This document shows positions 15,622 through 24,954 of a stretch of 64,000 bases of DNA, in pieces. How positions within the stretch are numbered: position 1 is the stretch's first letter; every line of letters begins with the position of its first letter. A program made the position numbers and the translations under genes. The notes under the pieces were generated by a model. That model saw nothing but the letters and a program-made list of their open reading frames with translations, had not been told where the DNA came from and did no database searches. The DNA is from JAAUTS01 sp034440395 (lineage in GTDB: Bacteria > Verrucomicrobiota > Verrucomicrobiia > Methylacidiphilales > JAAUTS01): contig JAWXBW010000004.1 in the NCBI GenBank assembly GCA_034440395.1, forward strand, positions 1 to 64,000. Reading direction: 5' to 3'.

Positions 15622-16288
15622 ACGACAACGCGGCTTTACCTTGATCGAGGTGACCACAGCCATGGCCATTCTTACTCTGGTGGCTGGCAGTGTCTACGGC
15701 GTTTTGCGCGGCACGATTGAAGTGGCCGCAGGTTTAGAGCAAGCGCGCCGTGAGCAGCAGCAAATGGACGGATTATTCGAATTATGCCGCCGCACCTTCC
15801 GCAGTTTTCCCGCTGATGCCATTCTAGAAGGCCGCTTCAAACAGCAAGGAGGCAAGGCTTTTCCAGAAGTCCTCATCCGGCGCGCGCCGGAATTATTGGC
15901 GTGGGATCAGGTGACGGATTTTGAAGCGGTGAGCATTCTCGCCTTGCGACCCCAAGTAGGTGGGCTTTACAGTCTGAGCCTATTGCGGGTGACCCAACCG
16001 AAAGATCAGCTGGAAGATCCCACAGCCAGGAGCAAGGATGGGGACTGGCTGAAACTAGTTACTGACTTAGCCAAGCTAGAATGGCGTTACTTTGATCCAC
16101 GAAGCAATTTATGGTTAGATGAATTACCCATCGGCGGCATTCGACCCACTGCAGTAGAATTAAAAATTTGGTCTGGGGCGGAAAAAAATCCTACGACTGC
16201 TGTTTTCTGGGTCGTGCCTTTAGTTCCGCAAGTTGCTTCCTCAACCACTCCTCAGCCTACGCCACCTCCACCCGGAGGAAATCCATGA
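15605..16288 (+). CDS. GspJ-like minor pseudopilin
   Basis: 227 aa. The prepilin signal is QRG|FTLIEVTTAMAILTLVAGS; the helix continues with VLRGTIEVAAGLEQARREQQQMDGLFELCRR, typical of GspJ. The gene begins 17 bp inside the preceding one. It ends in a Pro-rich tail (PQPTPPPPGG), unlike classical GspJ. It should form the tip complex with I and K. Confidence 0.75.
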   Translation: MFISLKRQRGFTLIEVTTAMAILTLVAGSVYGVLRGTIEVAAGLEQARREQQQMDGLFELCRRTFRSFPADAILEGRFKQQGGKAFPEVLIRRAPELLAWDQVTDFEAVSILALRPQVGGLYSLSLLRVTQPKDQLEDPTARSKDGDWLKLVTDLAKLEWRYFDPRSNLWLDELPIGGIRPTAVELKIWSGAEKNPTTAVFWVVPLVPQVASSTTPQPTPPPPGGNP

Positions 16289-17208
16289 GTAAGAAACAAA
16301 ATAGGGCAGGAGCGCGCGGCTCCGCTTTGCTAATCGTGCTTTGGGCCATCGCCATCATGTCGCTCACTGTCCTAGCCACGGTGCAGTTGATGGATTTAGG
16401 TCTCTCGGAATCAGCCTCTCAATCCAAAAACTTTAAGGCTCTTCAGCTAGCCGAATCAGGGTTAGCTTTGGGACTCCATCCAAAATTAGAAAAGAAAGAT
16501 AGCCATTTAAAACAGGATTTCGGGTCAGGAGAAAGTTTTACTGTGACCTTACGTAGTGAAGGCTCCCGCTTAAATATCAACACGCTTTTACTTAATAAAG
16601 ATAAGCTCGTTTTAACGTCCTTGTGTGAACGCTGGGGCGTGGAAGATCGGGAGATTTCCGGGCTGGTGGATAGTTTGATCGACTGGGTGGATGAAGATGA
16701 ATTAAAGGGTTTAAACGGAGCCGAGAAAGATGATTACGAAAGAATGAAGCTGTCTGGATATCCTCCGAATCGCCCCTTCAAATCGTTAGAAGAAATGGAG
16801 CTCCTGCCAGCTATGGCACCTCTCATAAAGGCTAAACCAGATTGGAAAGATTTCTTTACCGTCTGGGGCGATGGCCGTCTAGATTTAAATGAGGCACCAT
16901 CGGATTTAATCGCAGCGGTATGTGAAGTCGGCACCGTGGCTTCAGAAAGTTTTGTGGAAAGACGCCTAGGACCAGACGGTAAGGTCGACACCAAGGACGA
17001 CTTCGTCTATGTTGATATGAATCAAGCGCGAACGGCCTTAGGAATAAATGAAGCTTTATTTAAAAATATTGAAAATCGCATCACCATTAAAAGTGAATTT
17101 CGTCGCATCATTAGCGTCGGTAAAATCGGCACCTACGAGCGCAGCCTCGCCGTTGTGGTTCGTCTCAATAGTAACCCCGTGCAATATCTGACATGGATCG
17201 AATATTAA
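16285..17208 (+). CDS. gspK: GspK-like pseudopilin (general secretion pathway protein K)
   Basis: 308 aa from the ATG at 16285, which overlaps the gspJ stop. The N-terminus GARGSALLIVLWAIAIMSLTV is the K-type signal, lacking Glu+5. The family core follows: LQLAESGL, SEGSRLNINTL, DSLIDWVDEDELKGLNGAE, YERMKLSGYPPNRPFKSLEEMELL, then the helix-hairpin region DLNEAPSDLIAAVC. GspK is the large tip protein of the pseudopilus. Length and motifs agree with family members in Planctomycetes and Verrucomicrobia. Confidence 0.85.
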   Translation: MSKKQNRAGARGSALLIVLWAIAIMSLTVLATVQLMDLGLSESASQSKNFKALQLAESGLALGLHPKLEKKDSHLKQDFGSGESFTVTLRSEGSRLNINTLLLNKDKLVLTSLCERWGVEDREISGLVDSLIDWVDEDELKGLNGAEKDDYERMKLSGYPPNRPFKSLEEMELLPAMAPLIKAKPDWKDFFTVWGDGRLDLNEAPSDLIAAVCEVGTVASESFVERRLGPDGKVDTKDDFVYVDMNQARTALGINEALFKNIENRITIKSEFRRIISVGKIGTYERSLAVVVRLNSNPVQYLTWIEY

Positions 17209-18515
17209 CACCTCCTAAATCTTCCCAAGCCACTAAGCCGCTCAAAGCTGCTGCGCCGCTTAAAGCCATTAAGCCCCCTAAGTCAGCCAAGACGGAAGGC
17301 CTGCATTTTCTTCTCCCTGGCGAAGAAAGCTGGGAACTCTGGCGCGCGCCCTCAGTTGGGCTGGCTCAGCTGGAGGCTAGCTTAGTGCCGCAAGATGCGG
17401 CGGATCGACTTAAGCCCCAGTCCTACGTGGCCATTCCCATGCAGCAAGCCGTGGTTTTTCCCCTTTGGCTAGCCACCACGGATCGTTCCCTTATTACCGA
17501 GATGGTTTGGATACAGCTAGAGCGTCGAGGCCTACTCACGGGGTCTAAATATAACACCGTGATGGACTACAGCGTCATCACCCAAGAGGCGGATCGCTGC
17601 TTACTTTCTGTTGTTGTGCTGGCGGGGGATTATCCTAAAGATTATTGTTTATTAACTGTAAATAATTATTCTTTAGTGGCGGACTTTTACGCCTTACCTT
17701 CTGACCAAGTGATTTTATGGAAAGAGCTGAATCGGCACGTTTTTGTTTTTACCTCTGGGAAAGAACTCGTATATGCCCAGACCGTGTTGGGATCAAGCGT
17801 GGATACTCCTTTGATGCAAGAAATCATCTGCGCTAAAATGCAGTTGGAAGCGGAAGGTGTGATAACAAAGCTATCTGGAATCACAGCTTATGGCGACTAC
17901 AAGCGCGGGGAATTGGACGTGCTGGGACAAAATATTGGCGCACCTATTTTTATTCAAAGTAAAGGGCAACCTTCCGTGCCGACTAAGACTCGGACTCTCA
18001 TGCCTCTTGCTGTAAAAAGTGCGCAGGAACAAAGCAGTAAAAGTCGCCGCCTCACACAAATTCTCGCCATAGCAGCGGCTGCTTACTTCCTGATTTTATC
18101 TGCCGTGCTAGGCCACTATGGGTGGCTTATGTGGCAGAAACAAAGTTTAGAGAGTGAAATCGCAAAACATCGTGACGAGGTCAAAGTCATCCGCACTACG
18201 GCTTTAAGTTGGGAAGCGATGGAGCTAGCCATTCTGCCTGATAGCTATCCGGTGGAGATGCTTTTTCGTTGCACCCGACAATTGCCAGATGACGGAGTAA
18301 GACTTATCACCTTCGATCAAGTGGGATCTCGTATCCTTATGACGGGAGAAGCCAAGAGCACGGCGGCGGCCTTTAAATTCTTAGAAGATTTAAAAAAGAG
18401 TAAAGACTTAGCTGGTTACACGTGGGAGATGCCTCCTCCGAAACTGTTACCGAATGATTCCGCCCAATTTCAAGTAGAAGGGAAACGCAGTTATGCGATT
18501 ACTAACAGCAAGTGA
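17193..18515 (+). CDS. PilM/GspL-like assembly platform protein
   Basis: 440 aa. A Lys/Pro/Ala-rich N-terminal tail (KPLKAAAPLKAIKPPKSAK) precedes an actin-like cytoplasmic domain (about 35-270). One TM helix (about 293-312, ILAIAAAAYFLILSAVLGHY) and a PilN-like periplasmic part follow (SLESEIAKHRDEVKVI ... LITFDQVGSRILMTGEA). The layout equals GspL or a PilM-PilN fusion and links the ATPase to the pseudopilus. It overlaps gspK by 16 bp and the next gene by 23 bp. Sequence similarity is low enough that the name rests on architecture and position. Confidence 0.65.
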   Translation: MDRILTPPKSSQATKPLKAAAPLKAIKPPKSAKTEGLHFLLPGEESWELWRAPSVGLAQLEASLVPQDAADRLKPQSYVAIPMQQAVVFPLWLATTDRSLITEMVWIQLERRGLLTGSKYNTVMDYSVITQEADRCLLSVVVLAGDYPKDYCLLTVNNYSLVADFYALPSDQVILWKELNRHVFVFTSGKELVYAQTVLGSSVDTPLMQEIICAKMQLEAEGVITKLSGITAYGDYKRGELDVLGQNIGAPIFIQSKGQPSVPTKTRTLMPLAVKSAQEQSSKSRRLTQILAIAAAAYFLILSAVLGHYGWLMWQKQSLESEIAKHRDEVKVIRTTALSWEAMELAILPDSYPVEMLFRCTRQLPDDGVRLITFDQVGSRILMTGEAKSTAAAFKFLEDLKKSKDLAGYTWEMPPPKLLPNDSAQFQVEGKRSYAITNSK

Positions 18516-19017
18516 GAAAAAATTAAGTCTTCTCTTTGTAGGCTCCATATTCCTGGTGCTGAACTTTTTTCTTTTTGAAGCGTTAGTTAAACACCGCAAG
18601 CTAATGGAGAAAAGTATTGTCCAATTGAAAGCAGAAAAAAATGAAGCCTCTGCATGGATGGCGGATAAAGAATGGTGGATGAAGCGGCACGCTTGGTTGC
18701 AAGAAAAACAGCCCAAACCTGAAGCAGGTGGACAGGAGTCGGCCAGCCTACTCGAGTTTCTCCAACAAAGTGCGCGGCAACAAAATATCACCATAAGTCA
18801 ACAAAAGCTAAATGATCCTCTCCTTGCTGCTTACTACCGCGAGGTTTCAGTCCAACTGGAAGTAAAAGGTCCTTTAGATGCCGTCACTAAATGGTTGGCA
18901 GGGTTACAAGCTCCTGATCGCTTTCATGCGATAACTACTTTGACTTTGAAAAGCGATGCGGACCCGCCTAAGGTAATATGTAGCTTAACTGTAGCCAGAT
19001 GGTATGCACTGCCTTAA
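18493..19017 (+). CDS. PilO/GspM-like assembly platform protein
   Basis: 174 aa. Short cytoplasmic N-terminus, one TM helix (about 9-28, KLSLLFVGSIFLVLNFFLF), a coiled coil (HRKLMEKSIVQLKAEKNEA), then a ferredoxin-like periplasmic domain (REVSVQLEVKGPLDAVTKW). This is the PilO/GspM architecture; it should pair with the PilN-like half of the previous protein. The start lies 23 bp inside that gene. Confidence 0.65.
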   Translation: MRLLTASEKKLSLLFVGSIFLVLNFFLFEALVKHRKLMEKSIVQLKAEKNEASAWMADKEWWMKRHAWLQEKQPKPEAGGQESASLLEFLQQSARQQNITISQQKLNDPLLAAYYREVSVQLEVKGPLDAVTKWLAGLQAPDRFHAITTLTLKSDADPPKVICSLTVARWYALP

Positions 19018-19035
19018 AGTAAATTTATTTAATTG

Positions 19036-19575
19036 ATGAAACTGTTGCTTTTATTTTTAGTTTTTATGAGCTTTGTGTTGAAAACACAAGCCGAGGAGGC
19101 CTTGATCCCTCAGGGCTATGAGGTGGCGCGTTATGATCCGATTTGGAAAAAATCACCCTTTACCCTTTCTTCTATTACGCAAGCAGTGGATGCGGGGTTC
19201 GCTTCCAAACTTACCCTGTTGGGTATTTTAAAAATTGGCCAAGAGTCTTTTGTTTCTGTCATGAATAATGAAACAAAACAACGGATGTTCCTATCCGCTC
19301 AACCCAACGCTGAAAATATACAAGTGGAACGAGTAGAGACGGGAACAGAATTAAAACAAGTTATTGTCACCTTAAAAAAGGGTAGCGAGGTTTCTACCCT
19401 CAGTTATGAACCAACTATTTTAAACAGTTCTGCCATGAACACAGGTATGGGCACGCCGCAACCTAGCTTTGATCCTCCCATCCGACAGGTTATTTCCAAC
19501 AATCAGCAAGCGCCTCCCGCCACCAGCCCGCCCGTGCGCCGGCGCATCATCGTCCCAGCTCAACCAAAGCGTTAA
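19036..19575 (+). CDS. Periplasmic PilP/GspC-like protein
   Basis: 179 aa from the ATG at 19036 (a TTG one codon earlier is in frame). A signal peptide (residues 1-19, ending KTQA) precedes YDPIWKKSPFTLSS, which looks like the RNPF / DP-x-W-x-KSPF region of PilP or the HR domain of GspC. A small beta domain (LLGILKIGQESFVSVMN) and a disordered Pro/Arg tail (PPVRRRIIVPAQPKR) follow. Standing just before the secretin, it probably links platform to secretin. It lacks the N-terminal TM of true GspC. Confidence 0.55.
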   Translation: MKLLLLFLVFMSFVLKTQAEEALIPQGYEVARYDPIWKKSPFTLSSITQAVDAGFASKLTLLGILKIGQESFVSVMNNETKQRMFLSAQPNAENIQVERVETGTELKQVIVTLKKGSEVSTLSYEPTILNSSAMNTGMGTPQPSFDPPIRQVISNNQQAPPATSPPVRRRIIVPAQPKR

Positions 19576-19578
19576 ATC

Positions 19579-21831
19579 ATGAAAATTTATTTACTTAGCT
19601 TCCTGTTGGCGCTTTTCTTAAGTTCTACCGTCATGGCGCAAGATGCTCCTTCGCCTGATGAGATGGTCGTCTTACAGCAACCAGCAGGTGATATTAATGG
19701 GTTGATTGATTATTATGAGGCACTGTCAGGGAAGATTTTGATCCGCGATGCGACTCTCCCCATTGTTCCTAATGTGAGGTTAGTAGCACCGAGGCAACTT
19801 CCCCGCAGCCAAGCACTGCGATTAGTTGAGTCGGTTTTGGTTTTAAATGGCATAACGCTCGTTCCTGGTGAAGATAACAGCATGAAAGTGATCGGGTCAG
19901 GTAAACCCACGCGCAGCGAAGGCGTTCCTGTCTATGCTAACCTAGCGGACTTACCTAGGGGTGATCAAGTGGTCAGTTATTTCATGCCGCTCAGGCACAT
20001 AAGCGCAAACGAAGCGTTGCAAATCTTCTCAGTCTCAAATCCTGCTCACCCTCAATACGGTGCCTACGTGCCCGTCCCTCACGCCCAAGCTCTCATCTTA
20101 ACGGAGAACGCCTCCAGCATTCGACAGATCGTTGCACTTAAAGAATTAATCGATGTTCCGCCGGCGAAGATTGTCAGTAAATTTGTCAGATTAGAACGTG
20201 CGGACGCCGAGCGTGTGGCGGAAGTTATCACGAAGTTAATTGAAAACCGTAAAACAAAATCAGCCGCAGCTGGTGGAGGGCAACCGAACATGGCAGCACC
20301 GCCTGATCCAGTAACTGGTGAGCAATCGGCAGGCCCAGCCATGAATGAGCGTAGCATGGTAGCAGGTGACGTGGAGTTAGTAGCGGATGCTCGCACGAAC
20401 CGAATTCTTGTCGTGACGCGCCCCGCTAATTTTGACTTTATCCAAGGGTTAATTGAAGAGTTCGACACCGCTGTCATTTTAAATGAACCGCTGGAACGAC
20501 CATTGAAATACGTTATGGCGAGTGATGTTCTACCTGTTTTGCAAACACTCTTGATGGAAAACGAGGACGCCTCTGGTGGGCAGGCTCAAGGCTCTAGACC
20601 AACAGGTCAAAACCAGAATCAGACGCAAAATCAGAACCAGCGTGGCTCTAACTCAGGAGCAGGCGGATCTGGCATCGACACGGAGCGCACCTTGAATGCT
20701 AACCAAGATACGGCACCTGAAGCGATCATGGTTGGTAAAACGCGCCTTATTGCAGACAAACAAGCTAACTCCATCATCGTGATCGGTCCGCCTGAGAGTT
20801 TAATTAAAGTTGGCACTATCCTTGATCGTCTCGATAAGAAACCCATGCAGGTTTATCTTTCTACGGTTATTGGTCAACTTTCCTTAAATGATAACTCGGA
20901 ACTAGCTGTTGACTTACTGCAAAAGTTCTCCACCTCAGGAAACCTCGGTGTTGCGAGCAGTTCGCGTAACATTGGTTCTGGCTTCACACCCGACCCCAAG
21001 TTACTTACGGCCGCCAGTGCCTTTGCTAATGCTGCTTCTGGGCTTACCATTTACGGAGCAGTGGGTTCTGCTTTAGATTATTATGTGAAAGCTTTGCAAG
21101 GCACCGGCCGTTTCAAAGTGACGTCTCGTCCGGTTATTTATACCGCAAATAATAAAGTAGCCATCATTTCCTCAGGCCAGCAAATAGCAGTTCCTAGCAG
21201 CACCTTGACTTCCCTTAACGCAGGTAATAACCAAGCTGCGGTCACCGCTAATATCGATTATAAAAAAGTGGAATTAAAGTTGGAAGTTATCCCTTTAATT
21301 AATTCAGATCGCGAAGTGACCCTGCAAATTAAGCAAACCAACGACAGCATCGTAGGAAGTCAAACCATCTCCAATAATGTCGTGCCAACCATCGGAACGC
21401 AGTTTATTGATACGACCGTTACAGTTAAAAATGCCGACACCATCGTTCTCGGAGGCCTGATTACAGAAGATGCAACTCGCAACGAAACAGGGGTTCCTAT
21501 TCTTAAGGACATACCCTTGTTAGGTTACTTATTTAAAGGCGTAACTAAGGAGAAAAAGAGATCTGAATTGATCATCTTAATTCAGCCTAACGTGGTCGGG
21601 CCTAACGAAGAAATCAATGTAATTAGTGAACAGGAATTGAGCCGTAGTAAAATAGGAGCCGAGGCTAAAGCAGTCTCTGACAATGTTCCTTTTGTGGAAG
21701 ATAAGAAAAAGAAGGCTGCCGAGAAAAAGACGATTATGCCTGCTCGTGGTTTAAGCACACCTGAAGCGGTGACCCCTACCCCTACCCCTACGCTAGCACC
21801 AGAAGTCATTCCCTTAACCGCAGCGCCTTAA
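19579..21831 (+). CDS. gspD: Type II secretion secretin GspD
   Basis: 750 aa with a signal peptide (1-20, STVMA|QDAP). It forms the outer-membrane channel. N-domain repeats are at about 90-430: VVSYFMPLRHISANEALQIF, IVSKFVRLERADAERVAEVI, PLKYVMASDVLPVLQTLL. A Gln/Asn-rich linker (QNQNQTQNQNQRG) interrupts the last repeat near 340. The secretin core (about 480-680) includes VKLELKVEVIPL-type strands and the signature VLGGLITEDATRN ... VPILKDIPLLGYLFKG. A charged, Pro/Thr-rich tail (TPTPTPTLAPEV) ends it. The short linker is unusual but compatible with a working channel. Confidence 0.92.
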   Translation: MKIYLLSFLLALFLSSTVMAQDAPSPDEMVVLQQPAGDINGLIDYYEALSGKILIRDATLPIVPNVRLVAPRQLPRSQALRLVESVLVLNGITLVPGEDNSMKVIGSGKPTRSEGVPVYANLADLPRGDQVVSYFMPLRHISANEALQIFSVSNPAHPQYGAYVPVPHAQALILTENASSIRQIVALKELIDVPPAKIVSKFVRLERADAERVAEVITKLIENRKTKSAAAGGGQPNMAAPPDPVTGEQSAGPAMNERSMVAGDVELVADARTNRILVVTRPANFDFIQGLIEEFDTAVILNEPLERPLKYVMASDVLPVLQTLLMENEDASGGQAQGSRPTGQNQNQTQNQNQRGSNSGAGGSGIDTERTLNANQDTAPEAIMVGKTRLIADKQANSIIVIGPPESLIKVGTILDRLDKKPMQVYLSTVIGQLSLNDNSELAVDLLQKFSTSGNLGVASSSRNIGSGFTPDPKLLTAASAFANAASGLTIYGAVGSALDYYVKALQGTGRFKVTSRPVIYTANNKVAIISSGQQIAVPSSTLTSLNAGNNQAAVTANIDYKKVELKLEVIPLINSDREVTLQIKQTNDSIVGSQTISNNVVPTIGTQFIDTTVTVKNADTIVLGGLITEDATRNETGVPILKDIPLLGYLFKGVTKEKKRSELIILIQPNVVGPNEEINVISEQELSRSKIGAEAKAVSDNVPFVEDKKKKAAEKKTIMPARGLSTPEAVTPTPTPTLAPEVIPLTAAP

Positions 21832-21896
21832 TTTTGGAATAAATGCTTTCGTAGAAAAACGTTCTCAAAACGGTATTTATAGGTTATCTTTCTCTT

Positions 21897-23603
21897 GTGT
21901 CTTTAGTGGATCAACTGAGTGAATTAGCAGGTGAAAGTGGTTGTGAGGATCTTGAGGGATTCCAGCAATCGCTCGGGCAGGCTGCCTCTCAGCAACGCTC
22001 CTTGGTTGTAGCCGCACTTGACCACGTAAATGTGGACGAAACTCGTTTCTTAGAAGGCCTTAGCACATGGATGGGTGTGCCTTGGTGGGATCAAGCCGTT
22101 CTAGAAATCCCTAGTGCGCTTCGCACAAAATTTCCAGCCCGCATCGCACTGCGCCATCAACTCCTGCCTGTGGCAGAGGATGACAAAGCTTTCTGGATTT
22201 TAACCTACGATCCCTTTAACTTCTTAGCTAAGCGCGCAGCGGCTCAAACCATTACCGATAAACCCATATATTGGATGATGTCGACGCGCCGCAAAATCCT
22301 GCAGGCACTGCGTCAAGGCTATGGTGTCGGGGCTGAAACCTTCGAACAGATCCTAGAGGGTCGTGAAATCGATGAGGCTCTCTCTGAGGTGGAGCAGGAG
22401 GTCAATGTCTTAGACCAAGATGATTCTGTAGCCTCCGTCGTTAAATTCGTTAACCAAATCATGCGTGAAGCATTGGAACAAAACGCCACAGATATCCACA
22501 TTGAGCCGCTGACGGATGATTTACAGATTCGTTACCGAATCGACGGTCTTTTACACGAAGTCCCCGTGCCTCCCCAGATTAAATTACTCCAAGCCTCCGT
22601 TCTTTCCCGCATCAAAATCATGGCTCATTTGGACATAGCCGAACGGCGCTTACCTCAGGATGGTCGCATCAATCTCGAGCTGGAAGGCCAACAGATTGAT
22701 GTCCGCGTAGCCACTATCCCCTCGGTCAGTGGCGAGAGTGTCAGCCTACGATTGTTAGGACAACAGAAATTTGAGTTTAGCCGTTTAGGACTGGACCCTG
22801 GCTTAGATGCTAAACTGAAACAACTCCTCGCCATGCCCAACGGGATCGTTCTGGTCACAGGCCCCACGGGCTGTGGTAAGTCCACATCCCTTTACACTTT
22901 TTTATCAACTCTGAACACCAAAGAGCGGCGTATAGTAACGATTGAAGACCCCGTAGAACACAAGCTAGACGGCGTCATTCAGATTGCCGTAAAACCTGAG
23001 ATTGAACTGACCTTTGCGGTGGGATTACGCAGCATTTTACGAGGTGACCCGAATGTAATTATGGTGGGGGAAATGCGCGATTTTGAAACGGCTGAGATAG
23101 CTGTGCGCGCAGCCTTAACGGGCCACTTAGTCTTCAGCACCTTGCACACGAATGACGCAATCGGCGGAATCACGCGGTTGATCGATATGGGCGTTGAACC
23201 TTTTCTCGTAGGCTCTGCGGTGCGTGCTTTTATAGCTCAACGACTGATTAGGAAGCTTTGCCCCCATTGTAAAACGAAGGTCAAACATCCCACCAGTTAT
23301 TTAACAGAAATAGGATTTCCTTTACAATATGCTGATTCTATCTATCAAGCAAATGGCTGTGAACATTGCCGTGGGACAGGTTACGCTGGGCGCTCTGCTA
23401 TTTACGAAATTTGTATGGTTACCCCCCGCATGGCGGATTTAATCACCCAACGCAAGCAAGCCACCGCCTTGCGCCCGCTGGCACTTGAAGAGGGTATGAT
23501 TCCGTTAAGGCAGTATGGGTTTGCGAAGGTTATTGCAGGCATCACGACGGTAGAAGAAATTGTCCGTGTCACCGTCGGTGATGTCGATACTTTGGATGAA
23601 TAA
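21897..23603 (+). CDS. gspE: Type II secretion / type IV pilus assembly ATPase (GspE/PilB)
   Basis: 568 aa from a GTG start. The N1E-like domain (about 20-150) is followed by the secretion ATPase core: NATDIHIEP, Walker A GPTGCGKST near 322, Asp box TIEDPVE, Walker B VIMVGEMRD near 388, and His box GHLVFSTLHTNDA. The C-terminal zinc module has CPHC and CEHC near 455 and 489, the tetra-cysteine typical of GspE. It powers pseudopilus assembly from the cytoplasmic face. It lies 65 bp after gspD and 2 bp before gspF. Confidence 0.94.
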   Translation: MSLVDQLSELAGESGCEDLEGFQQSLGQAASQQRSLVVAALDHVNVDETRFLEGLSTWMGVPWWDQAVLEIPSALRTKFPARIALRHQLLPVAEDDKAFWILTYDPFNFLAKRAAAQTITDKPIYWMMSTRRKILQALRQGYGVGAETFEQILEGREIDEALSEVEQEVNVLDQDDSVASVVKFVNQIMREALEQNATDIHIEPLTDDLQIRYRIDGLLHEVPVPPQIKLLQASVLSRIKIMAHLDIAERRLPQDGRINLELEGQQIDVRVATIPSVSGESVSLRLLGQQKFEFSRLGLDPGLDAKLKQLLAMPNGIVLVTGPTGCGKSTSLYTFLSTLNTKERRIVTIEDPVEHKLDGVIQIAVKPEIELTFAVGLRSILRGDPNVIMVGEMRDFETAEIAVRAALTGHLVFSTLHTNDAIGGITRLIDMGVEPFLVGSAVRAFIAQRLIRKLCPHCKTKVKHPTSYLTEIGFPLQYADSIYQANGCEHCRGTGYAGRSAIYEICMVTPRMADLITQRKQATALRPLALEEGMIPLRQYGFAKVIAGITTVEEIVRVTVGDVDTLDE

Positions 23604-23605
23604 CT

Positions 23606-24850
23606 ATGCCTACCTTTACCTATCAAGCCTTAGGCACAGGAGGCCGTAAGAGTAGTGGTGAAATGGAGGCACGCAGCCGTAACGAGGTTTTTCATCGCTT
23701 AGAACAAGATGGACTACAAGTCGTTTCCCTAACTCAAAAAGACGTGGATGCAGGCGATCTGATGCAAAAAAATCTTCGAGGAAAAGAAAGTGTCTCCTTG
23801 GGAAAAGCGTTTTTGAGCCGAGCGCAGATTATTGTTTTTACCGAAGAACTCAGTGACCTATTGGAAGCAGGACTTCAGCTCGAGCCTGCTTTAAAGGCCA
23901 TGGAAAAGCGAACCGAACTGGGTGGGCTGAAAGACGTCGTTACCGCACTTCGGGAAAAAGTGGTCAAAGGCACCAGTTTTTCTACCTCAATACAGAGCGT
24001 CTCGGACAGCTTTGGGGATCTTTACTGCAACCTCGTCACTGCGGGGGAGATAAGCGGCTCTTTACCTAGTATTCTTAAAAGACAAGCGGAGTATCTGAAG
24101 ACCTTGGATGACTTGCAAAGCCGCGTTATTCAATCGTTGATCTATCCTGCGTTCATCATTGGCGCGGGGATTTTGCTGATGATCGTCTTCATGACCACGC
24201 TTATCCCGCAGTTAACTAAGTTGTTATCTGAGACAGGGAAAAGCATGCCCTTCATGACGCGGATGCTGATTGGCATTAGTGATTTTGCAACGAACTACGG
24301 ACTATTCGTTTTGGTTTTTGTTATTATTGTATCGCTTATCTTTTGGTATTTTATTGAGCAACCCAAAGGGCGCATCTGGTGGGATGAACAGAAGGTTAAA
24401 CTACCCTTAATTGGGGGAATCATCGCCGCACGATACTATGCGCAATTCTCTCAGACTTTAGCGAACTTAGTGGGCAATGGTATTCCTTTATTAAACTCTT
24501 TGAAATTAATGCAGCCCACTACGCCTAATTTATTCTTCAGAAAACAACTTTTACGTGTTGTCGATGTCGTAGGAGAAGGCGGCAGTTTTTCGCGAGCACT
24601 CAAAGGTGTGGGACATTTCCCCCCGCTATTTATCGACATGGTTTCTGTTGGCGAACAAACGGGAGACATGGGCTTAGCTTTAGATAAAGTAGCCAGAAGG
24701 TATGATTTAGAATTGAGCCGTCGCATCCAACGGCTAACGGCCTTGATCCAGCCAGTCATCATTGTCGTCATGGCCTTAGTCGTAGGTGCTGTCGCCTACG
24801 CCATGATCAGCGGAATTTTCGAAACCATCTCTGGGTTGAGAACAAAGTAG
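23606..24850 (+). CDS. gspF: Type II secretion inner-membrane platform protein GspF
   Basis: 414 aa. Two T2SSF domains (about 75-200 and 275-400) each carry the FTEELSDLLEAGLQLEPALK / FSQTLANLVGNGIPLLNSLK pattern. There are three main TM segments (about 180-205, 228-250, 383-405). The N-terminal FTYQALGTGGRKSSGEMEA is the standard start of PilC/GspF. It is the last gene of the operon. No prepilin peptidase (GspO/PilD) follows; it must be elsewhere. Confidence 0.93.
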   Translation: MPTFTYQALGTGGRKSSGEMEARSRNEVFHRLEQDGLQVVSLTQKDVDAGDLMQKNLRGKESVSLGKAFLSRAQIIVFTEELSDLLEAGLQLEPALKAMEKRTELGGLKDVVTALREKVVKGTSFSTSIQSVSDSFGDLYCNLVTAGEISGSLPSILKRQAEYLKTLDDLQSRVIQSLIYPAFIIGAGILLMIVFMTTLIPQLTKLLSETGKSMPFMTRMLIGISDFATNYGLFVLVFVIIVSLIFWYFIEQPKGRIWWDEQKVKLPLIGGIIAARYYAQFSQTLANLVGNGIPLLNSLKLMQPTTPNLFFRKQLLRVVDVVGEGGSFSRALKGVGHFPPLFIDMVSVGEQTGDMGLALDKVARRYDLELSRRIQRLTALIQPVIIVVMALVVGAVAYAMISGIFETISGLRTK

Positions 24851-24954
24851 GCAATTAAGTGTGCGTTGCTAAAATTCAGCTTGTTCGACGTCAAGCCACT
24901 TTTCGCAAGAAGAGGCTTGCATCCACGCCAGACTCTGGCCTGATGAAATAATCT

